Source: DATKWF01 sp035529715
Lineage (GTDB): Bacteria; Chloroflexota; Dehalococcoidia; Dehalococcoidales; RBG-16-60-22
Length of the DNA stretch: 41,181 bases
NCBI GenBank assembly: GCA_035529715.1
Contig: DATKWF010000133.1
Span: forward strand, 1 to 41,181
Direction: 5' to 3'
Every line of letters begins with the position of its first letter. Within the stretch, counting starts at the first letter, position 1. Below are positions 1-7,572 of this stretch, in pieces. The translations under genes were made by a program, and so were the position numbers. The notes under the pieces were generated by a model that had not been told where the DNA came from, ran no database searches, and was given only the letters and a program-made list of their open reading frames with translations.

Positions 1-432
1 TTGGAGTCGGTGGCTCATGAATACGGCACCATTATCGCTCTGGAATCACCCCATCGGCTGCCGGCGACGCTGAATGATATACTGATTACTCTCGGTGACA
101 GAAAAATAGCTGTCTGCCGCGAACTTACCAAGATTCACGAAGAGGTCTTTCGGGGAACACTAAGCCAGGCCATAAAGCACTTCACCCAGCCGAGAGGAGA
201 GTTCACCCTGGTTATTGAGGGTAACAGAGAGAAAGAAAAGCCGCAGTTGACAGCGGACATCGAAAAACGGCTAAACTATATGTATCTATCCGGTGTAACC
301 GCCAAGGAGGCGACAGCCAGAGTAGCTGGAGAGACAGGCTTGTCACGGAAGGAGTTATACCAAGCCTGGCTCAGGTTAGATAAGACCTGGAACACAAAAA
401 AAGAATCATGTCAAAGCTTTGAGAGGAGTTAA
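1..432 (+). CDS. rsmI: 16S rRNA (cytidine-1402-2'-O)-methyltransferase RsmI, 3' part only
   Basis: This is the C-terminal half of RsmI, which uses SAM to 2'-O-methylate C1402 of 16S rRNA in the decoding centre. ESPHRL (residues 15-20 of the visible part), RELTKIHEEVFRGTL (40-54) and GEFTLVIEG (66-74) are the conserved second-half blocks of this tetrapyrrole-methylase-fold family. The family is about 270-290 residues long, so roughly 130-150 N-terminal residues, including the SAM-binding part, lie left of the window. The TTG at base 1 is therefore just an in-frame codon and not the real start. The end (residues 85-143) is a basic helical tail with a predicted helix-turn-helix-like segment. The next gene follows after 3 nt, so the two are probably cotranscribed. 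Confidence 0.9.
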   Translation: MESVAHEYGTIIALESPHRLPATLNDILITLGDRKIAVCRELTKIHEEVFRGTLSQAIKHFTQPRGEFTLVIEGNREKEKPQLTADIEKRLNYMYLSGVTAKEATARVAGETGLSRKELYQAWLRLDKTWNTKKESCQSFERS

Positions 433-435
433 TAA

Positions 436-648
436 ATGCGCCGTGGGTGTGTATCTTCAGGGGAAATCACCTGTGATGAATGTCACCGCACTATACCGCA
501 TCCCGAACGCTACTTAGCCATTGCGGAAAAGGACGGAGTTGAGGACGAAGAAGGCGAGACTTCACGCTACTGCGTTGAGTGTTGCCTGGAAAAGGGTTAT
601 GCTCACTATAAAATAGAGAAGGGTGAGCAGATACTAACCTTCTTCTAG
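436..648 (+). CDS. small Cys-rich (probable zinc-binding) protein of unknown function
   Basis: A 70-residue protein that I do not recognise as a named family. It has C13-x2-C16-H17 near the N-terminus and C46-x2-C49-C50 near the C-terminus, separated by an acidic stretch (residues 31-41, rich in Glu and Asp). This spacing suggests a zinc-ribbon or treble-clef knuckle. There is no signal peptide or membrane segment. The ATG lies 3 nt after the rsmI stop, and GAGAGGAG just upstream, overlapping the end of rsmI, is a fair ribosome site. The gene sits between rsmI and metG, so a role in translation or RNA handling is possible, but this is only context. The regular codon use and two clean CxxC pairs argue that it is a real gene. 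Confidence 0.7.
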   Translation: MRRGCVSSGEITCDECHRTIPHPERYLAIAEKDGVEDEEGETSRYCVECCLEKGYAHYKIEKGEQILTFF

Positions 649-712
649 GAACAGGTATCAGCCCTGATTGTCTTCACTGAAACACGTTAAACAGCTGGAA
701 AGTAGATAGAGT

Positions 713-2377
713 ATGAGCGAAAGAATTCTTGTTGCCGTTGCCTGGCCCTATGCCAACGGCTCCCTGCACTTGGGACAGATCGCCGGCGCCTATTTACCTG
801 CCGACATCTTTGCCCGCTACCATCGTATTAAAGGCAATGAAGTACTGATGGTATCAGGTTCAGACCAGCACGGCACGCCAATAACCATCAAGGCAGAGCA
901 GGAAGGTAAAAAGCCCAGTGAAATAGCCGCCCGGTACCATCAAGAGTTTCTGGAAGCATGGGAGAAGCTGGGTATTTCCTTTGATTTATTCACCACTACC
1001 GGCACCGCCAACCATGCCGAGGTAACACAGGATATCTTCCTCACTCTCAAAAAAAATGGTTATATCTACAAGGATACCGTAACTCAACCCTTCTGTCCCC
1101 AATGTCAGCGTTGCTTGCCTGACCGCTATATTGAGGGCACCTGCCCTTACTGCAATGCCTCTGGAGCACGCGGGGACCAGTGCGATGAGTGCGGTAAGCC
1201 GATAAACTCCATAGAACTGATTGAACCTCACTGCCGGATATGCGGCACCACTCCCGTCTTCAAGGACTCGGAACACTTTTTTCTGAAACTCACCGCCTTC
1301 AACGACCGGCTCTTAGACTGGGTAAAAAAGAAGACCCACTGGCGACCGAATGTCCTCAACTTTAGCACACGCTATCTGGAGGAAGGACTTAAAGACAGGG
1401 CGATAACCCGTGACATAGGGTGGGGAATACCGGTGCCAGTTGCCGGCTACGAGGCTAAACGCATCTACGTGTGGTTTGAGGCGGTAATCGGTTACCTCTC
1501 CGCCACCAAAGAGTGGGCCAAGTCCAGCGGCGACGCGGAAAAGTGGCGCTCTTTCTGGCAGGGCGACGGGGTAAAGAGCTATTACTTCATTGGCAAAGAT
1601 AATATTCCCTTTCATACCTTAATCTGGCCGGCAATGCTGATGGGTTACGGCGGTCTTAACCTTCCTTATGACGTGCCTGCTAACGAGTTCCTAACCATTG
1701 AAGGCAAAAAGCTCTCCACCAGCCATAACTGGGCAGTCTGGTTACCCGACTATCTTTCGCGCTACGACCCCGACCCGCTGCGCTATTTGCTCTCCATAAA
1801 CATGCCGGAAACCAGTGACACCGATTTTTCCTGGCGAGAGTTCTTCCGCCGCAACAATAATGAACTGGTAGCTACCTACGGCAACCTGGTGAACCGGGTG
1901 CTCACCTTCGTCTACCGCAATTTTAATGGCTGTGTGCCCGAGCATGGAGAACTTGATACGAGTGTTATAAAAGATGTAGAACACCATCTTGACGCTGCCA
2001 GTGATTGGCTATCCAAATGTGAATTTAGGCAGGCAATAATGCGTGCCATGCTTTTAGCCCAGGAGACAAATCGCTATCTTGATGTAAAATCGCCCTGGAA
2101 GGCAATCAAGGAAGACAGACAATCTGCGGCTAACTCACTGTACACGGCTCTCTCCATAATTTCTCAGCTAAAGACAATGCTGTATCCCTTCTTACCCTTT
2201 AGCTCACAGAAGGTGCATGAGTTCCTCGGTTTTGAGGGTGATATAGAAGATTATGGCTGGCAGTGGCAACATCTGCCACCGGGTCAAAGGTTACTGGAGC
2301 CTAAACCTCTGTTTACTAAACTGGATGAAAAACTAGCCGAGGAGGAGACCCAGCGACTGGGGCAGGCTTATAGCTAA
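713..2377 (+). CDS. metG: methionyl-tRNA synthetase (MetRS)
   Basis: Charges tRNA-Met with methionine in the cytoplasm. The class I HIGH signature appears as PYANGSLHLGQ (residues 12-22) and the KMSKS loop as KKLSTS (about 331-336). The connective-peptide zinc knuckles are complete: C128/C131, C144/C147, C157/C160 and C174/C177, which is the four-CxxC (two-zinc) pattern. The Rossmann core is followed by a helical anticodon-binding domain (about 380-530). At 554 residues it lacks the C-terminal EMAP-II-like tRNA-binding domain of longer MetRS enzymes, which is common in the family. The ATG follows a weak GGAAAG site, 64 nt after the small Cys-rich gene. Identification is secure. Confidence 0.97.
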   Translation: MSERILVAVAWPYANGSLHLGQIAGAYLPADIFARYHRIKGNEVLMVSGSDQHGTPITIKAEQEGKKPSEIAARYHQEFLEAWEKLGISFDLFTTTGTANHAEVTQDIFLTLKKNGYIYKDTVTQPFCPQCQRCLPDRYIEGTCPYCNASGARGDQCDECGKPINSIELIEPHCRICGTTPVFKDSEHFFLKLTAFNDRLLDWVKKKTHWRPNVLNFSTRYLEEGLKDRAITRDIGWGIPVPVAGYEAKRIYVWFEAVIGYLSATKEWAKSSGDAEKWRSFWQGDGVKSYYFIGKDNIPFHTLIWPAMLMGYGGLNLPYDVPANEFLTIEGKKLSTSHNWAVWLPDYLSRYDPDPLRYLLSINMPETSDTDFSWREFFRRNNNELVATYGNLVNRVLTFVYRNFNGCVPEHGELDTSVIKDVEHHLDAASDWLSKCEFRQAIMRAMLLAQETNRYLDVKSPWKAIKEDRQSAANSLYTALSIISQLKTMLYPFLPFSSQKVHEFLGFEGDIEDYGWQWQHLPPGQRLLEPKPLFTKLDEKLAEEETQRLGQAYS

Positions 2378-2427
2378 CAGAGTATCTGCCCGTACTGATC
2401 TAGCTCATAATTGGAAGGGGGAGGTTC

Positions 2428-3393
2428 ATGGAGCTCAGTACAATTTACGAATGTGTTCAGGCAGACCTGGACCTGGTAAAGAAAAACCTAAAGTCAATCA
2501 GCAAGGTTGATTTCCCCTGGCTAGCTGAACAGCTGGGCTACGTGGTAAGGAGTGGCGGCAAAAGAATCCGACCGGTACTTACTCTGCTGTCAGGCAAGTT
2601 TTATAATTACAATTTAAAATACCTTTTGCCGATGGCCGCCGCTGTTGAACTCATGCACACCGCAACGCTGGTCCATGATGATGCCATCGATAAGTCCGCA
2701 GTCCGGCGCGGCAACCCCACGATTAACAAGCTGTGGGGTGAGGAAACCTCCGTCCTGCTAGGCGACTACCTGTTTGCCAGAGCCGGCGTATTTGTTTCCG
2801 ATACTCAAAATCCACGAGTAATAAAACTTTTTTCTCAAACCCTGGCGACCATCACCAGCGGAGAACTGAGTCAACTCCTCAGCGCCTTCAATCCGGAGCA
2901 GACCCGGCAGGAGTACTTCAACAGGATTTCAGGTAAAACTGCTTCACTATTTTCCCTGGCTACTGAGTCCGGTGCCATTCTGAGTGAGGCTCCGGAAAAG
3001 TCAGTTAAAACGCTAGAAGAGTATGGTTATAACCTGGGAATAGCCTTTCAAATTGTGGATGACATTTTGGACTTCACTGGCAATGAAGAGAAATTAGGTA
3101 AACCGATAGGCTCAGATCTGGCACAGGGCACCATTACTTTACCAGCAATACTCGTCCTGGAACGCTATCCCACGGACAACCCGATAAAGATGTTGTTTGC
3201 CAATAAGGATAAGGAGAAAAACCTGAAACTGGCGATAGAAATGGCGCGCAGTTCATCAATCACTCAAGATTGCTACGGGATTGCCTCAGAGTATCGCGAC
3301 AAAGCCTGCCACTGTCTCAAGCTACTGCCAGAAAATATCAGCCGCCAGGCACTAACCGCATTGGCCGATTACGTCATAAATCGAAAAAAGTAG
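2428..3393 (+). CDS. long-chain trans-polyprenyl diphosphate synthase
   Basis: Condenses isopentenyl diphosphate units onto an allylic primer to build the side chain of quinones or related lipids. The two Asp-rich motifs are DDAID (84-88, within LVHDDAIDKSAVRRGN) and DDILD (211-215). GGKRIRP (43-49) binds substrate. The residue five positions before the first motif is Ala79, a small residue. In this family that usually allows long products (C30 or more), so an IspB/HepT-like enzyme is more likely than an FPP or GGPP synthase; this is inference. Its 321 residues are normal. The ATG is preceded by GGGGGAGG at good spacing, 50 nt after metG. Exact chain length and the ispB or hepT symbol cannot be decided from sequence alone. 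Confidence 0.93.
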   Translation: MELSTIYECVQADLDLVKKNLKSISKVDFPWLAEQLGYVVRSGGKRIRPVLTLLSGKFYNYNLKYLLPMAAAVELMHTATLVHDDAIDKSAVRRGNPTINKLWGEETSVLLGDYLFARAGVFVSDTQNPRVIKLFSQTLATITSGELSQLLSAFNPEQTRQEYFNRISGKTASLFSLATESGAILSEAPEKSVKTLEEYGYNLGIAFQIVDDILDFTGNEEKLGKPIGSDLAQGTITLPAILVLERYPTDNPIKMLFANKDKEKNLKLAIEMARSSSITQDCYGIASEYRDKACHCLKLLPENISRQALTALADYVINRKK

Positions 3394-3404
3394 GCTGGCA
3401 ATTA

Positions 3405-3812
3405 TCATTGCTCCTCAACCCAAACACCACCATCCCGATAGGTCTCCTTTTTCCGCGTCGGCAGTTTCTGCTTAAACTGGTCAATAGCATACTGGCAGGC
3501 AGCAAATCCTTCCCTGCGGTGAGCCGAAGCTACAGCTACCACCAGATTAATATCCCCCACCTCTAGCTTACCTGTCCGGTGATATATGGCTACATTCTCA
3601 AGCTGCCACTTCTGCTTCATCTCACCGGCTATCTCCAGTAACCTATCCTCCGCCCTACCTTCAACATCTTCATATTCTACCGAGATAACCGGCTTACCCC
3701 GGGAGTGCCCACGAATTACACCAACATAGGTAACCACGCAACCACTGCCGTCAGTTTTGACTTCGCTAACCACACTTTCAGGGGAAATAGGCTTTTCGGT
3801 AATCCCAACCAT
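3405..3812 (-). CDS. moaE: molybdopterin synthase catalytic subunit MoaE
   Basis: Large subunit of molybdopterin synthase, which transfers sulfur from MoaD thiocarboxylate to precursor Z (cPMP) in molybdenum-cofactor synthesis. Diagnostic blocks are the N-terminal VGITEKPI strand, GVIRGHSRGK, the IYHRTGKLEVGD segment, VASAHRREGFAAC, and the catalytic LPTRKKETYRDG with its lysines. I chose the ATG at 3812 (135 residues) because AGAGAGG lies 5 nt upstream and the protein then begins where family members do. An earlier in-frame ATG at 3878 (157 residues) lies 19 nt after the ftsH stop but has no good ribosome site. The frame also stays open back into the ftsH tail, which is coincidental. No moaD or other cofactor gene is in the window. 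Confidence 0.9.
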   Translation of the reverse strand: MVGITEKPISPESVVSEVKTDGSGCVVTYVGVIRGHSRGKPVISVEYEDVEGRAEDRLLEIAGEMKQKWQLENVAIYHRTGKLEVGDINLVVAVASAHRREGFAACQYAIDQFKQKLPTRKKETYRDGGVWVEEQ

Positions 3813-3897
3813 GCCAACCTCTCTGCAATCATCACTACGTTCTATTTGGCAGGGAATTTTGATGGAGTCTTTAGCCATTAAGTCGGCTACCGTCTGC

Positions 3898-5835
3898 CTA
3901 ATCGGACGGAGCCGGGGTTTGTTTCGGCACCAGGCGGGGCATAACCGGAGCCTTCTTGGGCTCGGCTTCGGGTTGGACTTCAGCCACAGGTCTAACCGGC
4001 ACCGGCGCAGGAGTAGTTGAAGCCTTCCTGGCAGCTTTAGGAGCAGCCTTGCTGAAAACTGCTTCCAGCTCTTCGCCCTCCAGTGTTTCCTGAGCAATCA
4101 GTTTCTCAGCAAGAAGTTTTAAATTTGACTTATTCTCAGTCAATATCTTTCCGGCAGTTTTGTGGGCCTGCTGAATAATACTGTTAACTTCCTCATCAAT
4201 GTGCTTGGCTGTTTCGTCACTATAGTCCTTTTGCTCGGAGATTTCGCGGCCGAGGAAGACCATTTCCTGCTTGTCCCCAAAGGTTCGCGGCCCCAGCCTG
4301 TCGCTCATTCCAAGGCTGGTAACCATTGCCCTAGCCAGCTTGGTTGCCTGTTCAATATCCTCGGCAGCACCAGTTGTAATCTCATTGAAGATTAGTTCCT
4401 CAGCAGTACGCCCGCCCAGGTAAGTAGCTATTTTATCTTGAATCTGAGCACGTGTCATGAGATACCTATCCTCAGTGGGCAACTGGCGAGTATGACCAAG
4501 AGACATGCCCCGCGCCACTATGGATATTTTGTATACCGGGTCGGCATTGGGCAGTATCCTGGCAACAAGAGCGTGTCCAGCCTCATGATAAGCCGTAATC
4601 TCCTTTTCCTTAGGGCTTATCTTCCGACTCTTTCTCTCCGGTCCGGCAATTACCCGGTCCACGGACTCCTCAAACTCCAGCATGCTAATCATGCTCTTGT
4701 CACGCCTAGCCGCCAGAATGGCTGCCTCGTTGACCAGATTAGCCAGGTCAGCGCCGCTAAAACCGACCGTACCTTTAGCCAGCACCTCCAGCTCAACCGA
4801 CTCATCCAGCGGCTTACCTTCGGCATGAACTTTAAGAATGGCTATCCTGCCGTTAATATCCGGCCGGTCCAGCATTACTCGCCGGTCAAAGCGACCGGGG
4901 CGAAGCAGGGCCGGGTCAAGTATATCAGGCCGGTTAGTAGCCGCCAGAACAATCACACTGGTATTGGTATCAAAACCATCCATCTCCACCAGGATCTGAT
5001 TAAGTGTCTGCTCCCGCTCATCATGGCTGCCACCCAGTCCGGCGCCACGGTGACGCCCCACCGCGTCAATCTCATCAATGAAGACAATGCACGGTGCGTT
5101 GCGTTTAGCCTGGTCAAAGAGGTCACGCACCCGGGAAGCACCAACGCCGACAAACATCTCAACAAATTCACTGCCGCTGATGGAAAAGAAAGGCACATCA
5201 GCCTCACCAGCTATTGCCCGAGCCATCAGCGTTTTACCCGTGCCCGGCGGGCCGATGAGCAACACGCCTCTGGGAATACGTGCCCCGAGACTCTGGAACT
5301 TCTCACGCGACTTGAGGAAATCAACTACCTCTCGCAGCTCCTGCTTGGCTTCCTCAACTCCAGCAACATCATCAAAGGTGACCGTAGGCCGATTAGCCGG
5401 GAACAGTCGGGCCCGGCTGCGACCAAAACTCATCGCCTGGCTATTAGCCCCCCGTGCCTGGCGAAAAAGGAAAAACAGCAAGGCACCAAAGATTATAAGA
5501 GGCAGGAAGTTAATCAGCAGTGCTCCCCAGTTAATCCCTGATGACCCCTTTATGTCAACTACCACCCCTTCAAGGTCAAGCCCTTCTATCTCGTATATGC
5601 TGGCGTTACTTTCTTTAAAGGCTCTTAACTCCGTGCCGTCAAGCGTGGTAACGAGCAGCATATCACCTTCCACCTTAATCTCCGCTATCCCCTTACCCTT
5701 CGACATAGCCACCACTTCACTTAAGGGGACTTCCTCAGGTTTATTAGCCGAAGGAATAAGATAAGAGAAAAGGGCAATGGCGGCAAGCAGGATAGCTATA
5801 TATATTAAACTGCTACGCTTCCAATTAGGTCTCAC
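3898..5835 (-). CDS. ftsH: ATP-dependent zinc metalloprotease FtsH
   Basis: Membrane-anchored AAA+ protease that degrades misfolded membrane proteins and selected regulators. Order of parts: TM helix 1 (about 8-27), short extracytoplasmic domain, TM helix 2 (about 104-124), AAA module with Walker A GPPGTGKT (195-202), Walker B IVFIDEID (250-257) and the second region of homology around NRPDILDPALLRPGRFDRR, then the M41 protease domain with zinc site HEAGH (417-421) and the third ligand Asp493. The pore motif MFVG is at 227-230. The 645 residues are normal except for a Pro/Ala-rich tail after about residue 595. The GTG start has GGGGTGA upstream. A strong minus-strand promoter lies about 40-65 nt before it. 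moaE follows downstream. Confidence 0.97.
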   Translation of the reverse strand: MRPNWKRSSLIYIAILLAAIALFSYLIPSANKPEEVPLSEVVAMSKGKGIAEIKVEGDMLLVTTLDGTELRAFKESNASIYEIEGLDLEGVVVDIKGSSGINWGALLINFLPLIIFGALLFFLFRQARGANSQAMSFGRSRARLFPANRPTVTFDDVAGVEEAKQELREVVDFLKSREKFQSLGARIPRGVLLIGPPGTGKTLMARAIAGEADVPFFSISGSEFVEMFVGVGASRVRDLFDQAKRNAPCIVFIDEIDAVGRHRGAGLGGSHDEREQTLNQILVEMDGFDTNTSVIVLAATNRPDILDPALLRPGRFDRRVMLDRPDINGRIAILKVHAEGKPLDESVELEVLAKGTVGFSGADLANLVNEAAILAARRDKSMISMLEFEESVDRVIAGPERKSRKISPKEKEITAYHEAGHALVARILPNADPVYKISIVARGMSLGHTRQLPTEDRYLMTRAQIQDKIATYLGGRTAEELIFNEITTGAAEDIEQATKLARAMVTSLGMSDRLGPRTFGDKQEMVFLGREISEQKDYSDETAKHIDEEVNSIIQQAHKTAGKILTENKSNLKLLAEKLIAQETLEGEELEAVFSKAAPKAARKASTTPAPVPVRPVAEVQPEAEPKKAPVMPRLVPKQTPAPSD

Positions 5836-5863
5836 TCTTCACCCCAAATATCAGCTATTACTT

Positions 5864-5900
5864 TTGTATCTATAATTATATCTTGTATCTATATTATATC
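5864..5900. repeat. imperfect 19/18-bp tandem repeat in the ftsH promoter
   Basis: Plus strand 5864-5882 (TTGTATCTATAATTATATC) is followed directly by 5883-5900, the same sequence with one A missing. Each copy carries an ATTATA box, which is TATAAT on the minus strand, so the duplication yields two possible -10 elements for ftsH. Confidence 0.8.
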
Positions 5901-5902
5901 AA
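5875..5902 (-). promoter_or_regulatory. sigma-70-type promoter for ftsH
   Basis: Read on the minus strand, TTGATA (5902-5897) is followed after 16 nt by a perfect TATAAT (5880-5875). The expected transcription start near 5868 leaves a leader of about 33 nt before the GTG at 5835. The promoter lies in a short tandem duplication (5864-5882 and 5883-5900) that also creates a second upstream copy of the -10-like ATTATA. Spacing and matches were judged by eye. Confidence 0.65.
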
Positions 5903-5982
5903 AAATATCAGTAAATAGCTAAAAATGCAAATTTTATGAGATTACTGGTCAACTACCCTTTTGCTCTGGCACCAGTCCCGTT

Positions 5983-6810
5983 TTAGAGACTATTATAAGT
6001 CGTCTGTAGAAGCAAAGCATCCTCCTCCAGATTGGGACTTTCACAGATAACTATACCCTTAACGCTGTAATCCTTAAGCGCACTGAGAAGCTCAACATAG
6101 CGTAAATCTGATTCTCCCAGGTTCAGGTGACTTATTTCCCCTTTTCCACCATACTTGACGCCGGAAACGTGGATATGCATATCATCCAGCGCCGCTCTAC
6201 CCAATCGTTCTTCAACCTGGCGTAGAATTGAAGTAAACTCCGGGTAGGAATTGAACTTCCCGGTGCGGGCATGCCAGTGAGCGAAGTCAATGCAGGGGGC
6301 AACCCCCTCAAGCTCAGCGCTGAGGTTCAACAACTCGTCTATTGTCCCGAACTGGCTGGCTTTACCGGTAACCTCAGGACTGAGCCGCACCCGAATGTTT
6401 TCCTGCCCAAGCTGGTTGAGTATTTCCCCAAGGTATTTCTTCACCGTGTTATAGGTTTTTCCCGGCGGGTCGCCGAGATAAAAAGCAGCATGGAAAGTTA
6501 CGCTTTCCGCACCACAAAGCGCCGCAATGCGAGCTGCCTGCAGAATTCTGTCCTGGCTAGCCCTTATCTTCTCTGGCTCACGAGCATTAAGGTTGATAAA
6601 GTACGGGGCATGAGCCGACAGCCTTACTCCTTCCCTGCTAGCAACACCAGCAACCAGGCGAGCACTGCCCTCCCCCATCCTCACCCCCTGGACAAACTCA
6701 AGCTCCATGCAGTCCAGCCCAAGCTCGGCAATGCGCTCAATGCCATCTATAGTAGTTTGGTTCCTGGTACTACGGGGAGTGCCAGCAGTTCCGAAAAGCA
6801 AGCCGTCCAT
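5983..6810 (-). CDS. endonuclease IV / xylose isomerase-like TIM-barrel protein
   Basis: A 275-residue TIM barrel of the AP-endonuclease family 2 fold. Endonuclease IV cleaves DNA 5' to abasic sites with three zinc ions. Matching ligand positions are H67 (HAPYFINL), H107 (TFHAAFY), E146 (SPEVTGK), D175 and H178 (DFAHWH), H214 (HIHVSG), H228 (SHLNLGES) and E257 (CESP). The Asp that precedes the HxxxGEG-type histidine by two residues in E. coli Nfo appears here as Ile226, so one zinc ligand may be missing or shifted. It is probably a deoxyribonuclease IV relative, but a sugar-isomerase-like activity cannot be excluded. The ATG lies just after tRNA-Thr on the same strand, and the stop is upstream of the ftsH promoter. 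Confidence 0.75.
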   Translation of the reverse strand: MDGLLFGTAGTPRSTRNQTTIDGIERIAELGLDCMELEFVQGVRMGEGSARLVAGVASREGVRLSAHAPYFINLNAREPEKIRASQDRILQAARIAALCGAESVTFHAAFYLGDPPGKTYNTVKKYLGEILNQLGQENIRVRLSPEVTGKASQFGTIDELLNLSAELEGVAPCIDFAHWHARTGKFNSYPEFTSILRQVEERLGRAALDDMHIHVSGVKYGGKGEISHLNLGESDLRYVELLSALKDYSVKGIVICESPNLEEDALLLQTTYNSL

Positions 6811-6834
6811 CCATTACCACCACGTTCAAAACTG

Positions 6835-6909
6835 TGGAGCCAGCGGTCAGAATTGAACTGACGACCGGCGGTTTACGAAACCGCTGCTCTACCCCTGAGC
6901 TACGCTGGC
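6835..6909 (-). tRNA. tRNA-Thr (anticodon CGU)
   Basis: Minus-strand cloverleaf: acceptor GCCAGCG/CGCTGGC, U8-A9, D stem GCTC/GAGC with loop AGGGGTA, anticodon stem GCGGT/ACCGC with loop TTCGTAA (anticodon CGT, reading ACG), a 5-nt variable loop, T stem GTCAG/CTGAC with loop TTCAATT, discriminator U, and an encoded CCA at 6837-6835. All stems pair perfectly. The mature body is 72 nt, or 75 nt with CCA. It lies upstream of the TIM-barrel gene on the same strand. Confidence 0.96.
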
Positions 6910-6917
6910 TTCACCCA

Positions 6918-6923
6918 AGTATA
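6918..6923 (-). promoter_or_regulatory. probable -10 box of the tRNA-Thr promoter
   Basis: TATACT on the minus strand at 6923-6918 would start RNA only a few nt before the tRNA 5' end at 6909. The -35 region is AT-rich and poorly matched (TTTTAG or TTTAGG), so this is tentative. Confidence 0.4.
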
Positions 6924-6973
6924 GCACAAACCACAGGCGCCTAAAATTTGAAAAAACAAACCAATAAATTTTG

Positions 6974-7003
6974 TTGACAATCAATCTTAACTTGTGCTAG
7001 ACT
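6974..7003 (+). promoter_or_regulatory. main promoter of the str-S10-spc-alpha cluster
   Basis: A perfect TTGACA (6974-6979) is followed after 18 nt by TAGACT (6998-7003). The expected start near 7010 gives a leader of about 115 nt before rpsL. It is the only strong promoter I could find ahead of the 20-kb ribosomal run. Confidence 0.65.
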
Positions 7004-7034
7004 TGTTATTTGGTATTTACGGTTCAGCTTTAGT

Positions 7035-7099
7035 TGATAGATTGAAATATTAAGCTCAATCTATTACTATACTTTATGGATGAGCCAAGGCTCATCCAT
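7035..7099 (+). promoter_or_regulatory. two-hairpin leader of the rpsL operon
   Basis: Hairpin 1: 7035-7045 pairs with 7056-7066 (11 bp with one G-U, 10-nt loop). Hairpin 2: 7076-7086 pairs with 7089-7099, a perfect 11-bp inverted repeat with centre AA, ending 26 nt before the TTG start. Neither is followed by a clear U-tract, so they look like a regulatory leader or mRNA-stability fold, possibly for ribosomal-protein feedback, rather than a terminator. The function is inference. Confidence 0.5.
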
Positions 7100-7125
7100 T
7101 AAAATTGTAGGGTAGGAGAAGACGA

Positions 7126-7557
7126 TTGCCGACTATAAATCAGCTTATTAGAAAAGGACGGAAGAAGGCCTCTAAAAAGACCAAATCGCCGGCGTTGCGC
7201 TTTACCTACAACGCTCTAACGAATAAGATGACGGAGGGAAATGGCTCGCCGCAGAAACGGGGAGTTTGTACTCAGGTTAAGACCACTACCCCTAAGAAGC
7301 CCAACTCGGCATTGCGCAAAATAGCCAGAGTGCGGCTGACTAACCAGATGGAAGTAACCGCTTACATTCCCGGCGAAGGGCACGAGCTACAGGAACACTC
7401 TGTAGTCCTCATCCGCGGCGGACGTGTGAAGGATTTGCCCGGCGTGCGTTATCATATTGTCCGAGGTGCGCTTGACACAACCGGCGTAGCCAACCGCCAA
7501 CAAGGTCGTAGCAAGTACGGAAGTAAATTAGCCAGAGAAAAAAAGGGGACTAGCTAA
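7126..7557 (+). CDS. rpsL: 30S ribosomal protein S12
   Basis: Decoding-centre protein of the small subunit. TTTPKKPNSALRK, YIPGEGHELQEHS and LPGVRYHIVRG are the invariant blocks around the streptomycin-sensitive site. Its 143 residues exceed the roughly 124 of E. coli because about 16 residues are inserted after SPAL (approximately residues 25-41), as also occurs in Bacilli. The start is TTG with AGGAGAAG upstream; it gives the standard MPTINQLIRKGRK opening. First gene of the cluster, with rpsG 15 nt downstream. Confidence 0.98.
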   Translation: MPTINQLIRKGRKKASKKTKSPALRFTYNALTNKMTEGNGSPQKRGVCTQVKTTTPKKPNSALRKIARVRLTNQMEVTAYIPGEGHELQEHSVVLIRGGRVKDLPGVRYHIVRGALDTTGVANRQQGRSKYGSKLAREKKGTS

Positions 7558-7572
7558 ACAGAGGAGCTAAGA

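Noticed and set aside
3879..4097. Possible longer MoaE reaching into the ftsH tail
   Set aside because: The added residues are Leu/Arg-rich and unlike MoaE; the frame is open because of the Pro/Ala-rich ftsH end.
4438..5541. Long plus-strand open frame (367 codons) opposite ftsH
   Set aside because: It lies wholly antisense to the conserved AAA and protease domains, has no ribosome site and no recognisable motif; its openness follows from ftsH codon use.
5078..5764. Second plus-strand open frame opposite ftsH
   Set aside because: Also antisense to ftsH, Ser/Arg/Pro-rich composition typical of a shadow frame.
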